Below, one piece after another: positions 26,268 through 34,653 of a DNA stretch of 64,000 nt (its first letter is position 1; each line of letters begins with the position of its first letter). The position numbers and the translations under genes were made by a program. Source of the DNA: Caulobacter sp. 73W (GTDB taxonomy: Bacteria > Pseudomonadota > Alphaproteobacteria > Caulobacterales > Caulobacteraceae); the NCBI RefSeq assembly GCF_041021955.1, contig NZ_CP158375.1, forward strand, positions 3,522,501-3,586,500, in the 5' to 3' direction. The notes below the pieces were generated by a model. The model did no database searches. It was not told where the DNA came from and saw nothing but the letters and a program-made list of their open reading frames with translations.

Positions 26268-27523
26268 ACGCGGCCGCCAAGATCGAGGAGGCCCGTCTGG
26301 CGGCGCTCCTTCGCTACGACGTGCTCGACACGCCGGCGGAGGCCGCCTTCGACGACATCACCGATCTGGCGGCGCACCTGTTCGAGGTTCCCATCTCGGT
26401 CGTCACCCTGTTGGACGAGACCCGTCAGTGGTTCAAATCCTGCGTCGGACTGGACGACACCGAGACGTCGCGGGACGTGGCGTTCTGCGACTACACCATC
26501 CGCAGCGACGAGGTGCTGGTGGTGCTGGACGCCACCCAGGATCCGCGCTTTCGCGACAATCCGCTGGTGATCGGCGAGGCGCACATCCGCTTCTATGCGG
26601 GCGCGCCGCTGATCACCAAGGAAGGCTATCGCCTGGGCGCGCTGTGCGCCATCGACACCGAGCCGCGCCAAGCCTTCGACGAGAAGTCGCGCAAGGCCCT
26701 GCAGAAGATGGCGGCCATGGTCGTCCACGCCCTGGACCAGCGGGCGGAGTTGATGCTGCGCCGGCGGACGGCGCAGGAGCTGGCGATCAAGGAACACACG
26801 CTGGAGCTGGCCGAAAAGATGGCCAAGCTGGGCCACTGGCGGTTCGACTTCGCCGTGCAGCGATCGGCCTGGTCGCCCGAAGCCTATGCGATCCATGGCG
26901 TCGATCCGTCCGAGTATGACCCGAACGTCACCATGCCCGGGGTGCTCTATGCACCGGAGGATCGGGGACGGCTGGCAGACGCCTTCACCAGGGGCTTGAT
27001 CACCAAGCAGCCCTTCGAGTTCGAGGGCGAAGTGGTCAAGCCGGACGGTAGTCGCCGCCGCGTGATCACCCGTGGCGCGCCGGAATTCGACGACGACGGA
27101 GAGATCGTCGCCCTGATCGGGGTCATCCAGGATGTCACCGAAGCCCGCGCCATGACCGGCGCGCTGCAGGCTAGCGAGGAACGCTATCGCCTGGTGGCGG
27201 AGAACGCCAACGACCTGATCCTGGTCTATGACGTCCACGGCACGATCTCGTTCGCCTCGCCGTCGAGCCTGCAGATCCTGGGCTACACGCCTGAAGAGAT
27301 GATCGGCCGGACGACGCAGTCCTTCCTGCACCCGGACGACGTGCTGCCGACCCTGACGCACTACCAGGCCCTGCTGAAGCCGGGGGAGAGGAGCTGCGTC
27401 CACGCATCACCATGCGAGCCCGGCGCAAGGACGGCGGGGAGATCTGGCTGGAGGCCGCGCCCTATGTGGTACGTGACGAGAACGGCCGCGTACTGCGCTT
27501 CCACGATTCCGCCCGCGATGTGA
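26264..27523 (+). CDS. 5' fragment of the hybrid kinase (GAF and PAS)
   Basis: As read, 419 aa. The GAF domain (about residues 20-165) includes RYDVLDTPAEAAFDDITDLA and FYAGAPLITKEGYRLGALC. The first PAS is at about 180-290 and the second PAS starts near 300 (ERYRLVAENANDLILVYDVH). The last 45 or so residues are out of frame and not PAS-like. Confidence 0.7.
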   Translation: MNAAAKIEEARLAALLRYDVLDTPAEAAFDDITDLAAHLFEVPISVVTLLDETRQWFKSCVGLDDTETSRDVAFCDYTIRSDEVLVVLDATQDPRFRDNPLVIGEAHIRFYAGAPLITKEGYRLGALCAIDTEPRQAFDEKSRKALQKMAAMVVHALDQRAELMLRRRTAQELAIKEHTLELAEKMAKLGHWRFDFAVQRSAWSPEAYAIHGVDPSEYDPNVTMPGVLYAPEDRGRLADAFTRGLITKQPFEFEGEVVKPDGSRRRVITRGAPEFDDDGEIVALIGVIQDVTEARAMTGALQASEERYRLVAENANDLILVYDVHGTISFASPSSLQILGYTPEEMIGRTTQSFLHPDDVLPTLTHYQALLKPGERSCVHASPCEPGARTAGRSGWRPRPMWYVTRTAAYCASTIPPAM

Positions 27524-28689
27524 CGGTGCGCAAGCGCTACGAGGACGAACTGCAGGAAGCCCGCGCCCACGCTGAGCACCTGGCGGGGGTGAAGTCCGAC
27601 TTCCTGGCCAATATGAGCCACGAGCTGCGCACGCCGCTGACCAGCATCATCGGTTTCGCGCGCCTGCTGGAGTTCGCGCCGGAACTGAGCAGCAGCAGCA
27701 AGAGCGCGGTGGACCGCATCGCCGCCGCCAGCCGGGCGCTGAACACCCTGGTCAATGACGTGCTGGACCTGGCCAAGCTGGAAGGCGGCAAGGTCGAGCT
27801 GGACCCCCAGCAGTTCGAGGTCGGACCGTTCCTGACCGAGACCGTGGAGCTGCTGCGCCCGCAGACGGCGGCCAAGGGGCTGGAGCTGCATCTCGACATC
27901 ACGGCCTCGGAGATCGGCGCGCTGTACGGCGACACCAGCCGGTTGCGGCAGGTGCTGCTGAACCTGTTGTCCAATGCGGTGAAGTTCACCGAGACGGGCG
28001 GGGTGACGGTGCGCTCCAGCCTGAGGCCGATGAACGGGCCGTTCGCCTGCTGGGAGCTGGAGATCGAGGACACCGGCATCGGTATCCGGCCGGAGGAGCT
28101 GGCGCGGCTGTTCGACCGGTTCGTGCAGGCCGACGCCTCGGTCACCCGGCGCTTCGGCGGCACGGGCCTGGGCCTGGCGATCAGCCGGCAGCTGATCGAC
28201 CTGATGGGCGGCGGCATCGAGGTGGAGAGCGAGCCGGGACGCGGATCGCGCTTCATCATCAATGTGCGTCTGCCGGTGCATGTGGAGGACGGTCAGCCGA
28301 TCCCCGTCGCCAACCGCCTGAAGGTGCTGGTGGCCGAGGATGGTCCGGCAAATCGCGCGGCGCTGGCGCGGATGCTGGAGGGGATGGGCCACGTCTTCCA
28401 CATGGTGGCGGACGGGGCGGCGGCGATCGAGGCGGCGCGCAGCGAGCGCTACGACGTGATCCTGATGGATGTGGCCATGCCCGAGGTGGACGGCCTGACC
28501 GCCGCGCGGGAGCTGCACCACATCCCGGGCGCCTCCAGCGGGGCGCCGATCGTGCCGATGAGCTCAAGCACCGGCGAGGCCGATCGGGCGGAGTATGAGC
28601 AGGCGGGCATGACCGGCCTGCTGCCCAAGCCGGTGACGACGATAGGTCTGGCGGACGTGCTGGCGGCCGTGCCGGTGGACGAGACCTAG
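27412..28689 (+). CDS. 3' fragment of the hybrid kinase (HisKA, HATPase, receiver)
   Basis: As read, 425 aa from ATG 27412. It contains the end of the PAS domain, phospho-acceptor His in ANMSHELRTPLTSI, the N box LLNLLSNAVKFTE, DTGIGIRPEE, GTGLGLAISRQL, and a receiver with Asp in VILMDVAMPEVDG and Lys in LPKPV. If the ATG is used, a free kinase lacking its sensor would be made. The stop overlaps the convergent FixJ-like gene by four bases. Confidence 0.75.
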   Translation: MRARRKDGGEIWLEAAPYVVRDENGRVLRFHDSARDVTVRKRYEDELQEARAHAEHLAGVKSDFLANMSHELRTPLTSIIGFARLLEFAPELSSSSKSAVDRIAAASRALNTLVNDVLDLAKLEGGKVELDPQQFEVGPFLTETVELLRPQTAAKGLELHLDITASEIGALYGDTSRLRQVLLNLLSNAVKFTETGGVTVRSSLRPMNGPFACWELEIEDTGIGIRPEELARLFDRFVQADASVTRRFGGTGLGLAISRQLIDLMGGGIEVESEPGRGSRFIINVRLPVHVEDGQPIPVANRLKVLVAEDGPANRAALARMLEGMGHVFHMVADGAAAIEAARSERYDVILMDVAMPEVDGLTAARELHHIPGASSGAPIVPMSSSTGEADRAEYEQAGMTGLLPKPVTTIGLADVLAAVPVDET

Positions 28690-29300
28690 GCCCCCAGGGG
28701 CTGGACCCCGGCGGCGAGGGCGAGCTGCACGACGCTCGACAGGCCGCGCACCTCGAGCTTTTCCATCAGGGTGGCGCGATAGGCCTCCACCGTGCGGGGG
28801 CTAAGGTCCAGGCGGTGGGCGATCAGCTTGTTGGGCAGGCCGGCGATCATGCCCTGGACCACCTCGTACTCACGCTTGGACAGGCGGCCGATCTTTTCCT
28901 GGGCGGCGGCGGCTTCACCGCCGTTGGCGGGCGCGGCGGCGAGGCTTTCCTGCACCGAGGCCAGCAGGGTCTCGGTCTTGTAGGGCTTGGACACGAAGTC
29001 GGCGGCGCCCAGCTTCATGGCCTGGACCGCCAGGTCGATATGCCCGCGGCCGGTCAGCATGATGATCGGCAGGGGGAAGTCGTCCGACTTCAGGGCCCGC
29101 AGGACGTCGATGCCGTTCATCTGCGGCATGTGCATGTCCAGCACCACGCAGGCTGGAGCAGCGGCCGGGCGGGCGTCCATGAACGCTTCGCCGGACTCGT
29201 ACAACTCCACCTCGTAACCCGCGCCCTGAAGCAGGATCGCAAGGGTCTCACGCGTGATCTCGTCGTCGTCGACGACATGGACGGTCGCGCTGGCGGCCAT
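28686..29300 (-). CDS. FixJ-family two-component response regulator
   Basis: A 204-aa transcription regulator. The N-terminal receiver has VVDDDE, phospho-acceptor D55 in CVVLDMHMPQMNG, Thr in MLTGRGHID and Lys in VSKPYK. The C-terminal LuxR-type helix-turn-helix reads LSKREYEVVQGMIAGLPNKL and LDLSPRTVEAYRATLMEKL. ATG 29300 is preceded by GGGGGG and starts the conserved receiver; the frame is open to 29390 but that part is not conserved. It converges on the hybrid kinase. No FixL-type haem kinase is nearby. Confidence 0.92.
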   Translation of the reverse strand: MAASATVHVVDDDEITRETLAILLQGAGYEVELYESGEAFMDARPAAAPACVVLDMHMPQMNGIDVLRALKSDDFPLPIIMLTGRGHIDLAVQAMKLGAADFVSKPYKTETLLASVQESLAAAPANGGEAAAAQEKIGRLSKREYEVVQGMIAGLPNKLIAHRLDLSPRTVEAYRATLMEKLEVRGLSSVVQLALAAGVQPLGA

Positions 29301-29651
29301 CGGACCCCCCGTACTGTGTGCGCCGCAGCGCAAACCCATAATTGAGCAAGCCGGGCGCTCAGCCAAGAGGCGTGCGCGCCTACGGTACAAATACGACCTG
29401 TAGTTCTACCGGGATGAGCCCCGGAAATGGTTTCCGTAAAACCTAAACATCGACGGAGCGGATGTCGCTTCCGACACGAAGTTTGGAACAAACGGACCTG
29501 GATCTGACCGATGTCAGCAAAAAACAAACCTAGGCTCCGCCGCTCCGGCCGGTAGCCGGAACCCTCCCCAAAAACCCGATCCCATCCCACCCGCAGGACG
29601 CGCCCGTCCGGCGGGCCGGGAGAACTCACGCCCGAATTCCGGACACCCGCC
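29301..29651. other. Non-coding gap with a 15-bp palindrome
   Basis: The divergent gap between the FixJ-like gene and the protease gene. The clearest element is CGGAAA-TGG-TTTCCG at 29422-29436, a possible operator. No convincing -35/-10 pair was found and no FixK-type TTGAT-N4-ATCAA box is present. Confidence 0.4.
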
Positions 29652-30134
29652 ATGACCCGCCGCCTGTCTCTGATCGCCGCCTTCGCCTTCGCCGTCGCCC
29701 TGCTGGGCATGGGTTCGCAAGCCTCGGCCGCCGCCAAGATCGACACGGGCCTGCTGAACAAGGTCAACGCCCAGGTGAACCAGGACATCCGCCCGATGAG
29801 CGACGAAGCCCAATACGGCGGTGACCGCTGGGTTTCGGAGCCGGCCAGCGGCTTCGGCGACTGCGACGACTACGCCATGACCAAGATGACCCGCCTGACC
29901 AAGGCCGGCGTCCCGGCCGAAGCCATGACCATCGCTCTGGTCTACACCGAGACCGGCGAATACCACGCGGTCCTGTCGGTCCAGACCGCCAAGGGCGAGA
30001 TGATCCTGGACAACCGCATGAACTGGCCGACCTCGCGCGCCGCCATGGAGCGCTACGGCTACCGCTGGGCCAACACCAAGGTCGCCGCTGTCGACTGGAC
30101 CAAGGTTTTCGCCGGCGCCGCCGCCACGAAGTAA
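29652..30134 (+). CDS. Periplasmic transglutaminase-like cysteine peptidase (BTLCP)
   Basis: 160 aa with signal peptide (LSLIAAFAFAVALLGMGSQASA) and a short transglutaminase-like fold. The catalytic triad is apparent: Cys in GFGDCDDYAMTK, His in TGEYHAVLSV, Asp in ILDNRMNW. The family includes LapG, which cuts large adhesins off the cell surface, but LapG is longer and is linked to LapD, which is absent here. A strong terminator follows at 30166. Confidence 0.88.
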   Translation: MTRRLSLIAAFAFAVALLGMGSQASAAAKIDTGLLNKVNAQVNQDIRPMSDEAQYGGDRWVSEPASGFGDCDDYAMTKMTRLTKAGVPAEAMTIALVYTETGEYHAVLSVQTAKGEMILDNRMNWPTSRAAMERYGYRWANTKVAAVDWTKVFAGAAATK

Positions 30135-30165
30135 GTCGCCTCGTCCAGGAGAGGCGCAAAAGGAA

Positions 30166-30198
30166 GGGCGGCGAGGCTGAGGCCTCGCCGCCCTTTTT
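30166..30198 (+). terminator. Intrinsic terminator after the BTLCP gene
   Basis: GGGCGGCGAGG, a short loop, CCTCGCCGCCC, then TTTTT. It is placed between two convergent genes. Confidence 0.85.
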
Positions 30199-30215
30199 CG
30201 TTCGTCAGACCGGCC

Positions 30216-32987
30216 TTAGCGCGCAGCGGCGGCGGCCGGACCGTAGAGCATGCCGTTGAACAGGAAGCGGAAGGTGCCCGCCGACTGGGCGCGCTGGGTC
30301 ACTTCGGGACCCATCACGAACAGCTTTCCCTTGCCCATGTCGATGTCGAGGATCGCGGTGGTGCCTTGCAGCTTTTCCTGGCCGACGGCCCAGCCGCTGC
30401 GGAGCGGCTTGGGGGTGTCGAACCAAGAGACCTTCGCGACGCCCGTGGCCGAGGCCTTGAGGTTGAAGGTCGGGCTGCGGTCGAAGAACACGTCCAGTTC
30501 CGACGGCGCGCCGTAGGCGAGGGGCTGGGTGTTGTCGACCTTGGCGCGGAGGACGGAGCCGGGAATGTACAGTTCCTTGGTCGTGAGGGCCTTGAACGTG
30601 TCGCCTTCCTTCTTGGCCAGGGCCGGCTCGACCGGGGCGCCGATGGCCTGGGCCAGATAGCCGGCGCTGCCGACCGTCAGAACCGTGCCGCCGTTGCGTA
30701 CGAACTCGGCGACCTTGGGCAGGGTCTTGTCCTCGGTCACATTGCCCAGCCAGGCGTGGTACTCGGCGGGGATGTCCTCGGCCTTGGGCTGGCCGAAGCC
30801 GCGGCCGCCGCGATAGGGGCCGCCCTCGGGCGTCGGGACCGAGCCGTCGGTGAAGACGAGGACGTCGAAGTCCTTGCCGATGTCGCCCGCGTCGAGACGC
30901 TGCGGATAGACCACTTCGAACGGCGCTTCGAACTGCTCGAACAGCCAGCGGGTCCAGCCCGAGGGCATCAGGCCGCCATAGCGATCGACCAGGCCGACGC
31001 GGATCGGCTTCAAGGCGATGGCCTCGCCCTTCGGCTTGGCGCCGACGGCGAAGGCGTCGATGCCCAGTTCTTTCACGCCGGCGGCGACGATGGACTGGGC
31101 CTGGGCCGAAGCCGGGACCCATACCGCACCCGTGCCGATCGACTTGCCGCCGACCTTGGTGTCTTCCTTCACCCAGGCGACCGGCACGCCGGCCTTGAGC
31201 AGGCGGTTGGTCAGGATGAAGCTGTTGTTGGTCTGGTGGCTGACCAGCCAGCCGGCCTTGCCCGAGCCCTTGATGGAGCCGGGGGTGACGGTGATCACGT
31301 CAGGCACCCGCTCGAACGGACCGGTGAAGCCGTCCAGCACGCGGTCGAACTTCACGCCCATCTGGTAGGCGAGGGTGTAGCCGGTGACGTCGTAGGGCGC
31401 CTTGGGCGGGCCGCCCGGATATTCGGTGTCGTGCGGGTGGTCCTGCGGCTCGAACATGTCGAGGACGTGCGGGCGATAGGCCTGGGCGGTCTTCACCACA
31501 TAGGAGCCGGCCGGATAGGTCTTGCCGGCGACGGTGAAGGCCTTGGTCGCCTTCTCCACATCCACGCCCGTCTTGATCAGGGCGTTGAGGAACGACACGG
31601 CCGTGGGCAGGTCGGCCTGGTCGGCGGAGATGATGTAGCCACGCGGATCACGGCTTTCCGGCGTCTGGATCACCGTCTTGTAGAGCGACGGATCAATGGC
31701 GCCGCGAGCCCACGGATCGTTGGTCTTGTTCTCGGACTTCTTGCCGGCCTCGGCCAGGGCGTCGATCTTGGTCGGGGTGAGGGTCCAGCTGTCCTGCGAG
31801 CCCTTGGTGATGGAGTTGGAGCCCATCTTCCAGATGTTGAACAGCAGGCGCTCGCGGTTGCGCGAGGCGTAGTCGAGCACGGCCCGGTTCAGGCTGTACT
31901 GGTATTCGACCGTCTGCTTGAGGTGCCACATCTCCGGCGGGGCCGGCATCGGGCGGTCGTTGGAGGGCAGCTGAACCTCGGGGACCAGGCGCAGGGGCTC
32001 AGGCGTCGGGCCGCCCTTGATCTCGGTCAGCAGGCCGATGGTGTTGTGGAAGTACGAGACGGAGCGGACCATCCCGTTGTGCCAAGTGGAATACGGGGCT
32101 GCAGATCTGGCGCCCGAGCCCGGCTTGTCCTCGACCACCAGGCGGCTGTGCATGGCCATGCCCAGTTCCTGGAGCGTGGTCATGACCAGCGGGTCGTAGT
32201 TGAAGTTGAACGGATCGCGGAACGGCGGAACGAACACCACCATGCCGTTGGGCGCGGTCTGGTGCTGGTTGTAGACGACCTGCGGGAACCAGTCGCGGAA
32301 CAGGGCGCGGTTGATGTTGGCCGTCTCGGCCATGGCCGACATGTAGCTGTCGCGGTTGTTATCGTGGCCGACGTACTTCTGGTACAGGCGCGGGATCGAG
32401 TTGAACTCGCGCTTCTTTTCGTCGGCGTGGCGCATGTACCAGTCCGAGACCAGCTCCATGCCGTCCGGGTTGTCGTGCGCGAACAGGATGATGACGTCGT
32501 CCAGCAGACGCAGGGTCTCCGGATCGTTCTGGGTCAGCATCCGGTAGAGGACCTGGATCTGGCCTTGCGAGGTGACGGTCTCGGTGGCGTGCAGGCCGGC
32601 GTCGATCCAGACGACCGCCTTGCCCTCGGTCGACAGCTTCTTGGCCTCCTCGGCGCTGACGCCCTCGGCCTTGGCCAGGCGCTTGGCGATGCCGCGATAG
32701 TGGTCGAGCTTGGCGAGATTGGCGGGGGACGACACGACGGCCATCCACATGGACCGGCCTTCTTCCGACTTGCCGATATCGACCAGCTTCATGCGGTCGG
32801 ACTGACCCGCCAGGGTCTTCAGATAGGCCTCGTAGGCGGTGTAGTCGGCGAGGAAGTAGTCGCTGCCGGGATCCTTGGCGAAGGCCTTGGCGGGCGGCGT
32901 GATTTCAGCGGCGTAGGCGGAAGCCCCGCCCATGATCATGACCAGGGCCACGGCGGCTCCGGCCATCGCTTGTTTCTTCGTCATCAT
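30216..32987 (-). CDS. Periplasmic M14-family zinc carboxypeptidase
   Basis: A 923-aa exported metallopeptidase. A signal peptide covers about residues 1-27 (ending ASAYAAE). The M14 catalytic domain shows the zinc pair H133 and E136 (IDAGLHATETV), the DNPDGMELVSDWYM block typical of M14, and RDPFNFNYDP. The long C-terminal half has a glutamine-amidotransferase-like look (VLTVGSAGYLAQAIGAPV), as in other large M14 proteins of this type. The start codon is ATG 32987 or 32984. It is one of two peptidases beside an ECF sigma/FecR/TonB receptor set, and shares an upstream motif with the M20 gene. Confidence 0.9.
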   Translation of the reverse strand: MMTKKQAMAGAAVALVMIMGGASAYAAEITPPAKAFAKDPGSDYFLADYTAYEAYLKTLAGQSDRMKLVDIGKSEEGRSMWMAVVSSPANLAKLDHYRGIAKRLAKAEGVSAEEAKKLSTEGKAVVWIDAGLHATETVTSQGQIQVLYRMLTQNDPETLRLLDDVIILFAHDNPDGMELVSDWYMRHADEKKREFNSIPRLYQKYVGHDNNRDSYMSAMAETANINRALFRDWFPQVVYNQHQTAPNGMVVFVPPFRDPFNFNYDPLVMTTLQELGMAMHSRLVVEDKPGSGARSAAPYSTWHNGMVRSVSYFHNTIGLLTEIKGGPTPEPLRLVPEVQLPSNDRPMPAPPEMWHLKQTVEYQYSLNRAVLDYASRNRERLLFNIWKMGSNSITKGSQDSWTLTPTKIDALAEAGKKSENKTNDPWARGAIDPSLYKTVIQTPESRDPRGYIISADQADLPTAVSFLNALIKTGVDVEKATKAFTVAGKTYPAGSYVVKTAQAYRPHVLDMFEPQDHPHDTEYPGGPPKAPYDVTGYTLAYQMGVKFDRVLDGFTGPFERVPDVITVTPGSIKGSGKAGWLVSHQTNNSFILTNRLLKAGVPVAWVKEDTKVGGKSIGTGAVWVPASAQAQSIVAAGVKELGIDAFAVGAKPKGEAIALKPIRVGLVDRYGGLMPSGWTRWLFEQFEAPFEVVYPQRLDAGDIGKDFDVLVFTDGSVPTPEGGPYRGGRGFGQPKAEDIPAEYHAWLGNVTEDKTLPKVAEFVRNGGTVLTVGSAGYLAQAIGAPVEPALAKKEGDTFKALTTKELYIPGSVLRAKVDNTQPLAYGAPSELDVFFDRSPTFNLKASATGVAKVSWFDTPKPLRSGWAVGQEKLQGTTAILDIDMGKGKLFVMGPEVTQRAQSAGTFRFLFNGMLYGPAAAAAR

Positions 32988-33038
32988 CTCCCCCAGCAGC
33001 AGTCGGCTCCGGCGGGTTTGCCGGAGCCTTTTCCCTGT

Positions 33039-33051
33039 TGAGTTAGACGCA
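33039..33051 (-). promoter_or_regulatory. Shared upstream motif, copy 1 (M14 gene)
   Basis: On the minus strand TGCGTCTAACTCA, ending 52 bases before the M14 ATG. It matches 12 of 13 bases with the motif before the M20 gene (34625-34637). CGTCTA resembles ECF-sigma -10 elements; the -35 was not found. Confidence 0.35.
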
Positions 33052-33095
33052 CTGGCGCGGGGAATCCACCGCGCGGAAGAGGCGTATCGCGGCGA

Positions 33096-34583
33096 TTACT
33101 CGCCGCCGCCCGCCTTGCGGTAGTCGAGGGGCGGTTTGCGGTCGCCGACCATGGCCTTGTAGGTGAAGTTCGCCCCCTGGCGCTGCTTCAGTTCGGCCTT
33201 GGCCTGGGTGATCAGTTCGGGGTTCGAGAACAGCTCGGCGCCGGTGATCGACAGGGTCTTGGCCGCCAGGGCCGCGCCCTTCAGGCCGATGCTCATGCCG
33301 CCCGCGGCGACGTTCTGCCAGGAGTGGCCGGCCGAGCCCGGAACGAAGGTGGCGGTGGACAGGCCCACGGTCGGGGTCACCCAGCTGATGTCGGCCACGT
33401 CGGTGGAGCCGCCGGCCAGGGCGCCGTCGGCCGTGGACTTGGAGTAGGGCTGGATCTTGCCCACCGACGACAGGTCGCCGCCGCCGTTCTGCAGGGTCTT
33501 GGCGATCTCCTGGGCGAACTTGGTCTCTTCCGGCGTCCAGGTGATGCCGCCGACGCTGACCAGGCTGTCGTTCATCACCTTGCCCAGAACGTCGTTGGGC
33601 AGGAGGTTGTAGACGCCGCCGGTCTGCTCGACCTCGAAGGTGGTGTCGGTGGCGATGGCGGCGCCTTCGGCGGCCTTGGTCACGCGGCCCCAGACATCGA
33701 CCACGACCTTCGGATCGACGTTGCGGACGTAGTAATAGACCTCGGCGAAGTCGGGCACGACGTTCGGGGCCTTGCCGCCGTTGGTCACCACGTAGTGGAT
33801 GCGGGTGCGGTCGGGAATGTGCTCACGCAGGTAGTTGGTGGCGACGTTCATCACCTCGACGCCGTCGAGCGCCGAGCGGCCGGCCCAGGGGGCGCCGGCG
33901 GCGTGGGAGGACTTGCCGCGGAAGCGGAACTTGCCGCTGATGTTGGCGAGGGAGCTGCCCTGCTGGGCGGAGTTCGAATTGCCCGGGTGCCAGTGCAGGG
34001 TCACGTCCACGTCGTCGAACAGACCGTCGCGGACCATGTAGACCTTGCCCGAACCGCCTTCCTCGGCGGGGGTGCCATAGACGCGGATCTCGCCGTGGAC
34101 CTTGTTGGCGATCATCCACTGCTTGAGGGCGACGGCGCCGGCGACCGAAGCGGCGCCGAACAGGTTGTGGCCGCAGCCATGACCATTGTCGCTGGTGGGG
34201 ATGGGCTGCTTGTGAGGGACGGCGGCCTGGGACAGGCCGGGCAGGGCGTCGAACTCGGCGAGGACGGCGATGACCGGGCCCGCGCCGTTCTTGTAGCTGG
34301 CGACGAAGCCGGTGGGTTCACCCGCCACGCCGGCCTTCACGGTGAAGCCGGCGGCCTTGAGCTGGTCCTGCAGCAGGGTGGAGGATTTGACTTCCTGGTA
34401 GCCGAGCTCGGCGAAGCCCCAGATCTTGAGGGCGGCGTCGTTCATCTTGGGCGTATAGGCGTCGACCGCGGCGGTGAGTTGGCCCTTGTCGGCGGCCGTC
34501 AGCGGCGCCGCGAGGGCCGTGGTCGAAAACAGAGCGGCCGTGGTGAACGCGCCGATCGCCAGCGCCTTGAATTTCGACGTCAT
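33096..34583 (-). CDS. Periplasmic M20-family amidohydrolase (AbgB-like)
   Basis: A 495-aa metallohydrolase with signal peptide (ALAIGAFTTAALFSTTALAA). Metal-binding blocks of the M20/AbgB group are visible: NGHGCGHNLFGAAS, TPAEEGGSGKVYMVRDG and DVTLHWHPGNSN, with a dimerisation domain (FRGKSSHAAGAPWAGRSALD). Related enzymes hydrolyse aminobenzoyl-glutamate or N-acyl dipeptides. A periplasmic location beside a TonB receptor suggests it trims imported peptides or conjugates. Confidence 0.9.
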   Translation of the reverse strand: MTSKFKALAIGAFTTAALFSTTALAAPLTAADKGQLTAAVDAYTPKMNDAALKIWGFAELGYQEVKSSTLLQDQLKAAGFTVKAGVAGEPTGFVASYKNGAGPVIAVLAEFDALPGLSQAAVPHKQPIPTSDNGHGCGHNLFGAASVAGAVALKQWMIANKVHGEIRVYGTPAEEGGSGKVYMVRDGLFDDVDVTLHWHPGNSNSAQQGSSLANISGKFRFRGKSSHAAGAPWAGRSALDGVEVMNVATNYLREHIPDRTRIHYVVTNGGKAPNVVPDFAEVYYYVRNVDPKVVVDVWGRVTKAAEGAAIATDTTFEVEQTGGVYNLLPNDVLGKVMNDSLVSVGGITWTPEETKFAQEIAKTLQNGGGDLSSVGKIQPYSKSTADGALAGGSTDVADISWVTPTVGLSTATFVPGSAGHSWQNVAAGGMSIGLKGAALAAKTLSITGAELFSNPELITQAKAELKQRQGANFTYKAMVGDRKPPLDYRKAGGGE

Positions 34584-34624
34584 GAAAGGTCTCTCCCCGC
34601 GCCGGCGCCCCTGCGCCAGCCTAC

Positions 34625-34637
34625 TGAGCTAGACGCA
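34625..34637 (-). promoter_or_regulatory. Shared upstream motif, copy 2 (M20 gene)
   Basis: On the minus strand TGCGTCTAGCTCA, ending 42 bases before the M20 ATG, the counterpart of 33039-33051. Confidence 0.35.
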
Positions 34638-34653
34638 ATGTGCGCTAAAAGCC

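Larger units (their letters stand above)
26264..28689 (+). pseudogene. GAF-PAS-PAS hybrid histidine kinase, frameshifted in a G run
   Basis: Two overlapping frames together encode one hybrid kinase of about 808 aa: GAF domain, PAS, second PAS, HisKA, HATPase and receiver. The first frame leaves the PAS sequence after LLKPGE and ends at 27523; the protein continues in another frame as GEELRPRITMRARRKDGG. Restoring one G in the run CCGGGGGAG (27380-27388) would join them as LLKPGGEELRP. Either the gene is broken, the strain makes it by slippage, or the assembly lost a base. The rest of both halves is intact, with no other damage, so the event is recent or artefactual. Confidence 0.75.

Noticed and set aside
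30366..33041. 891-aa open frame antisense to the M14 peptidase
   Set aside because: Low-complexity Gly/Ala/Arg/His translation; the minus-strand M14 protein has a signal peptide and catalytic motifs.
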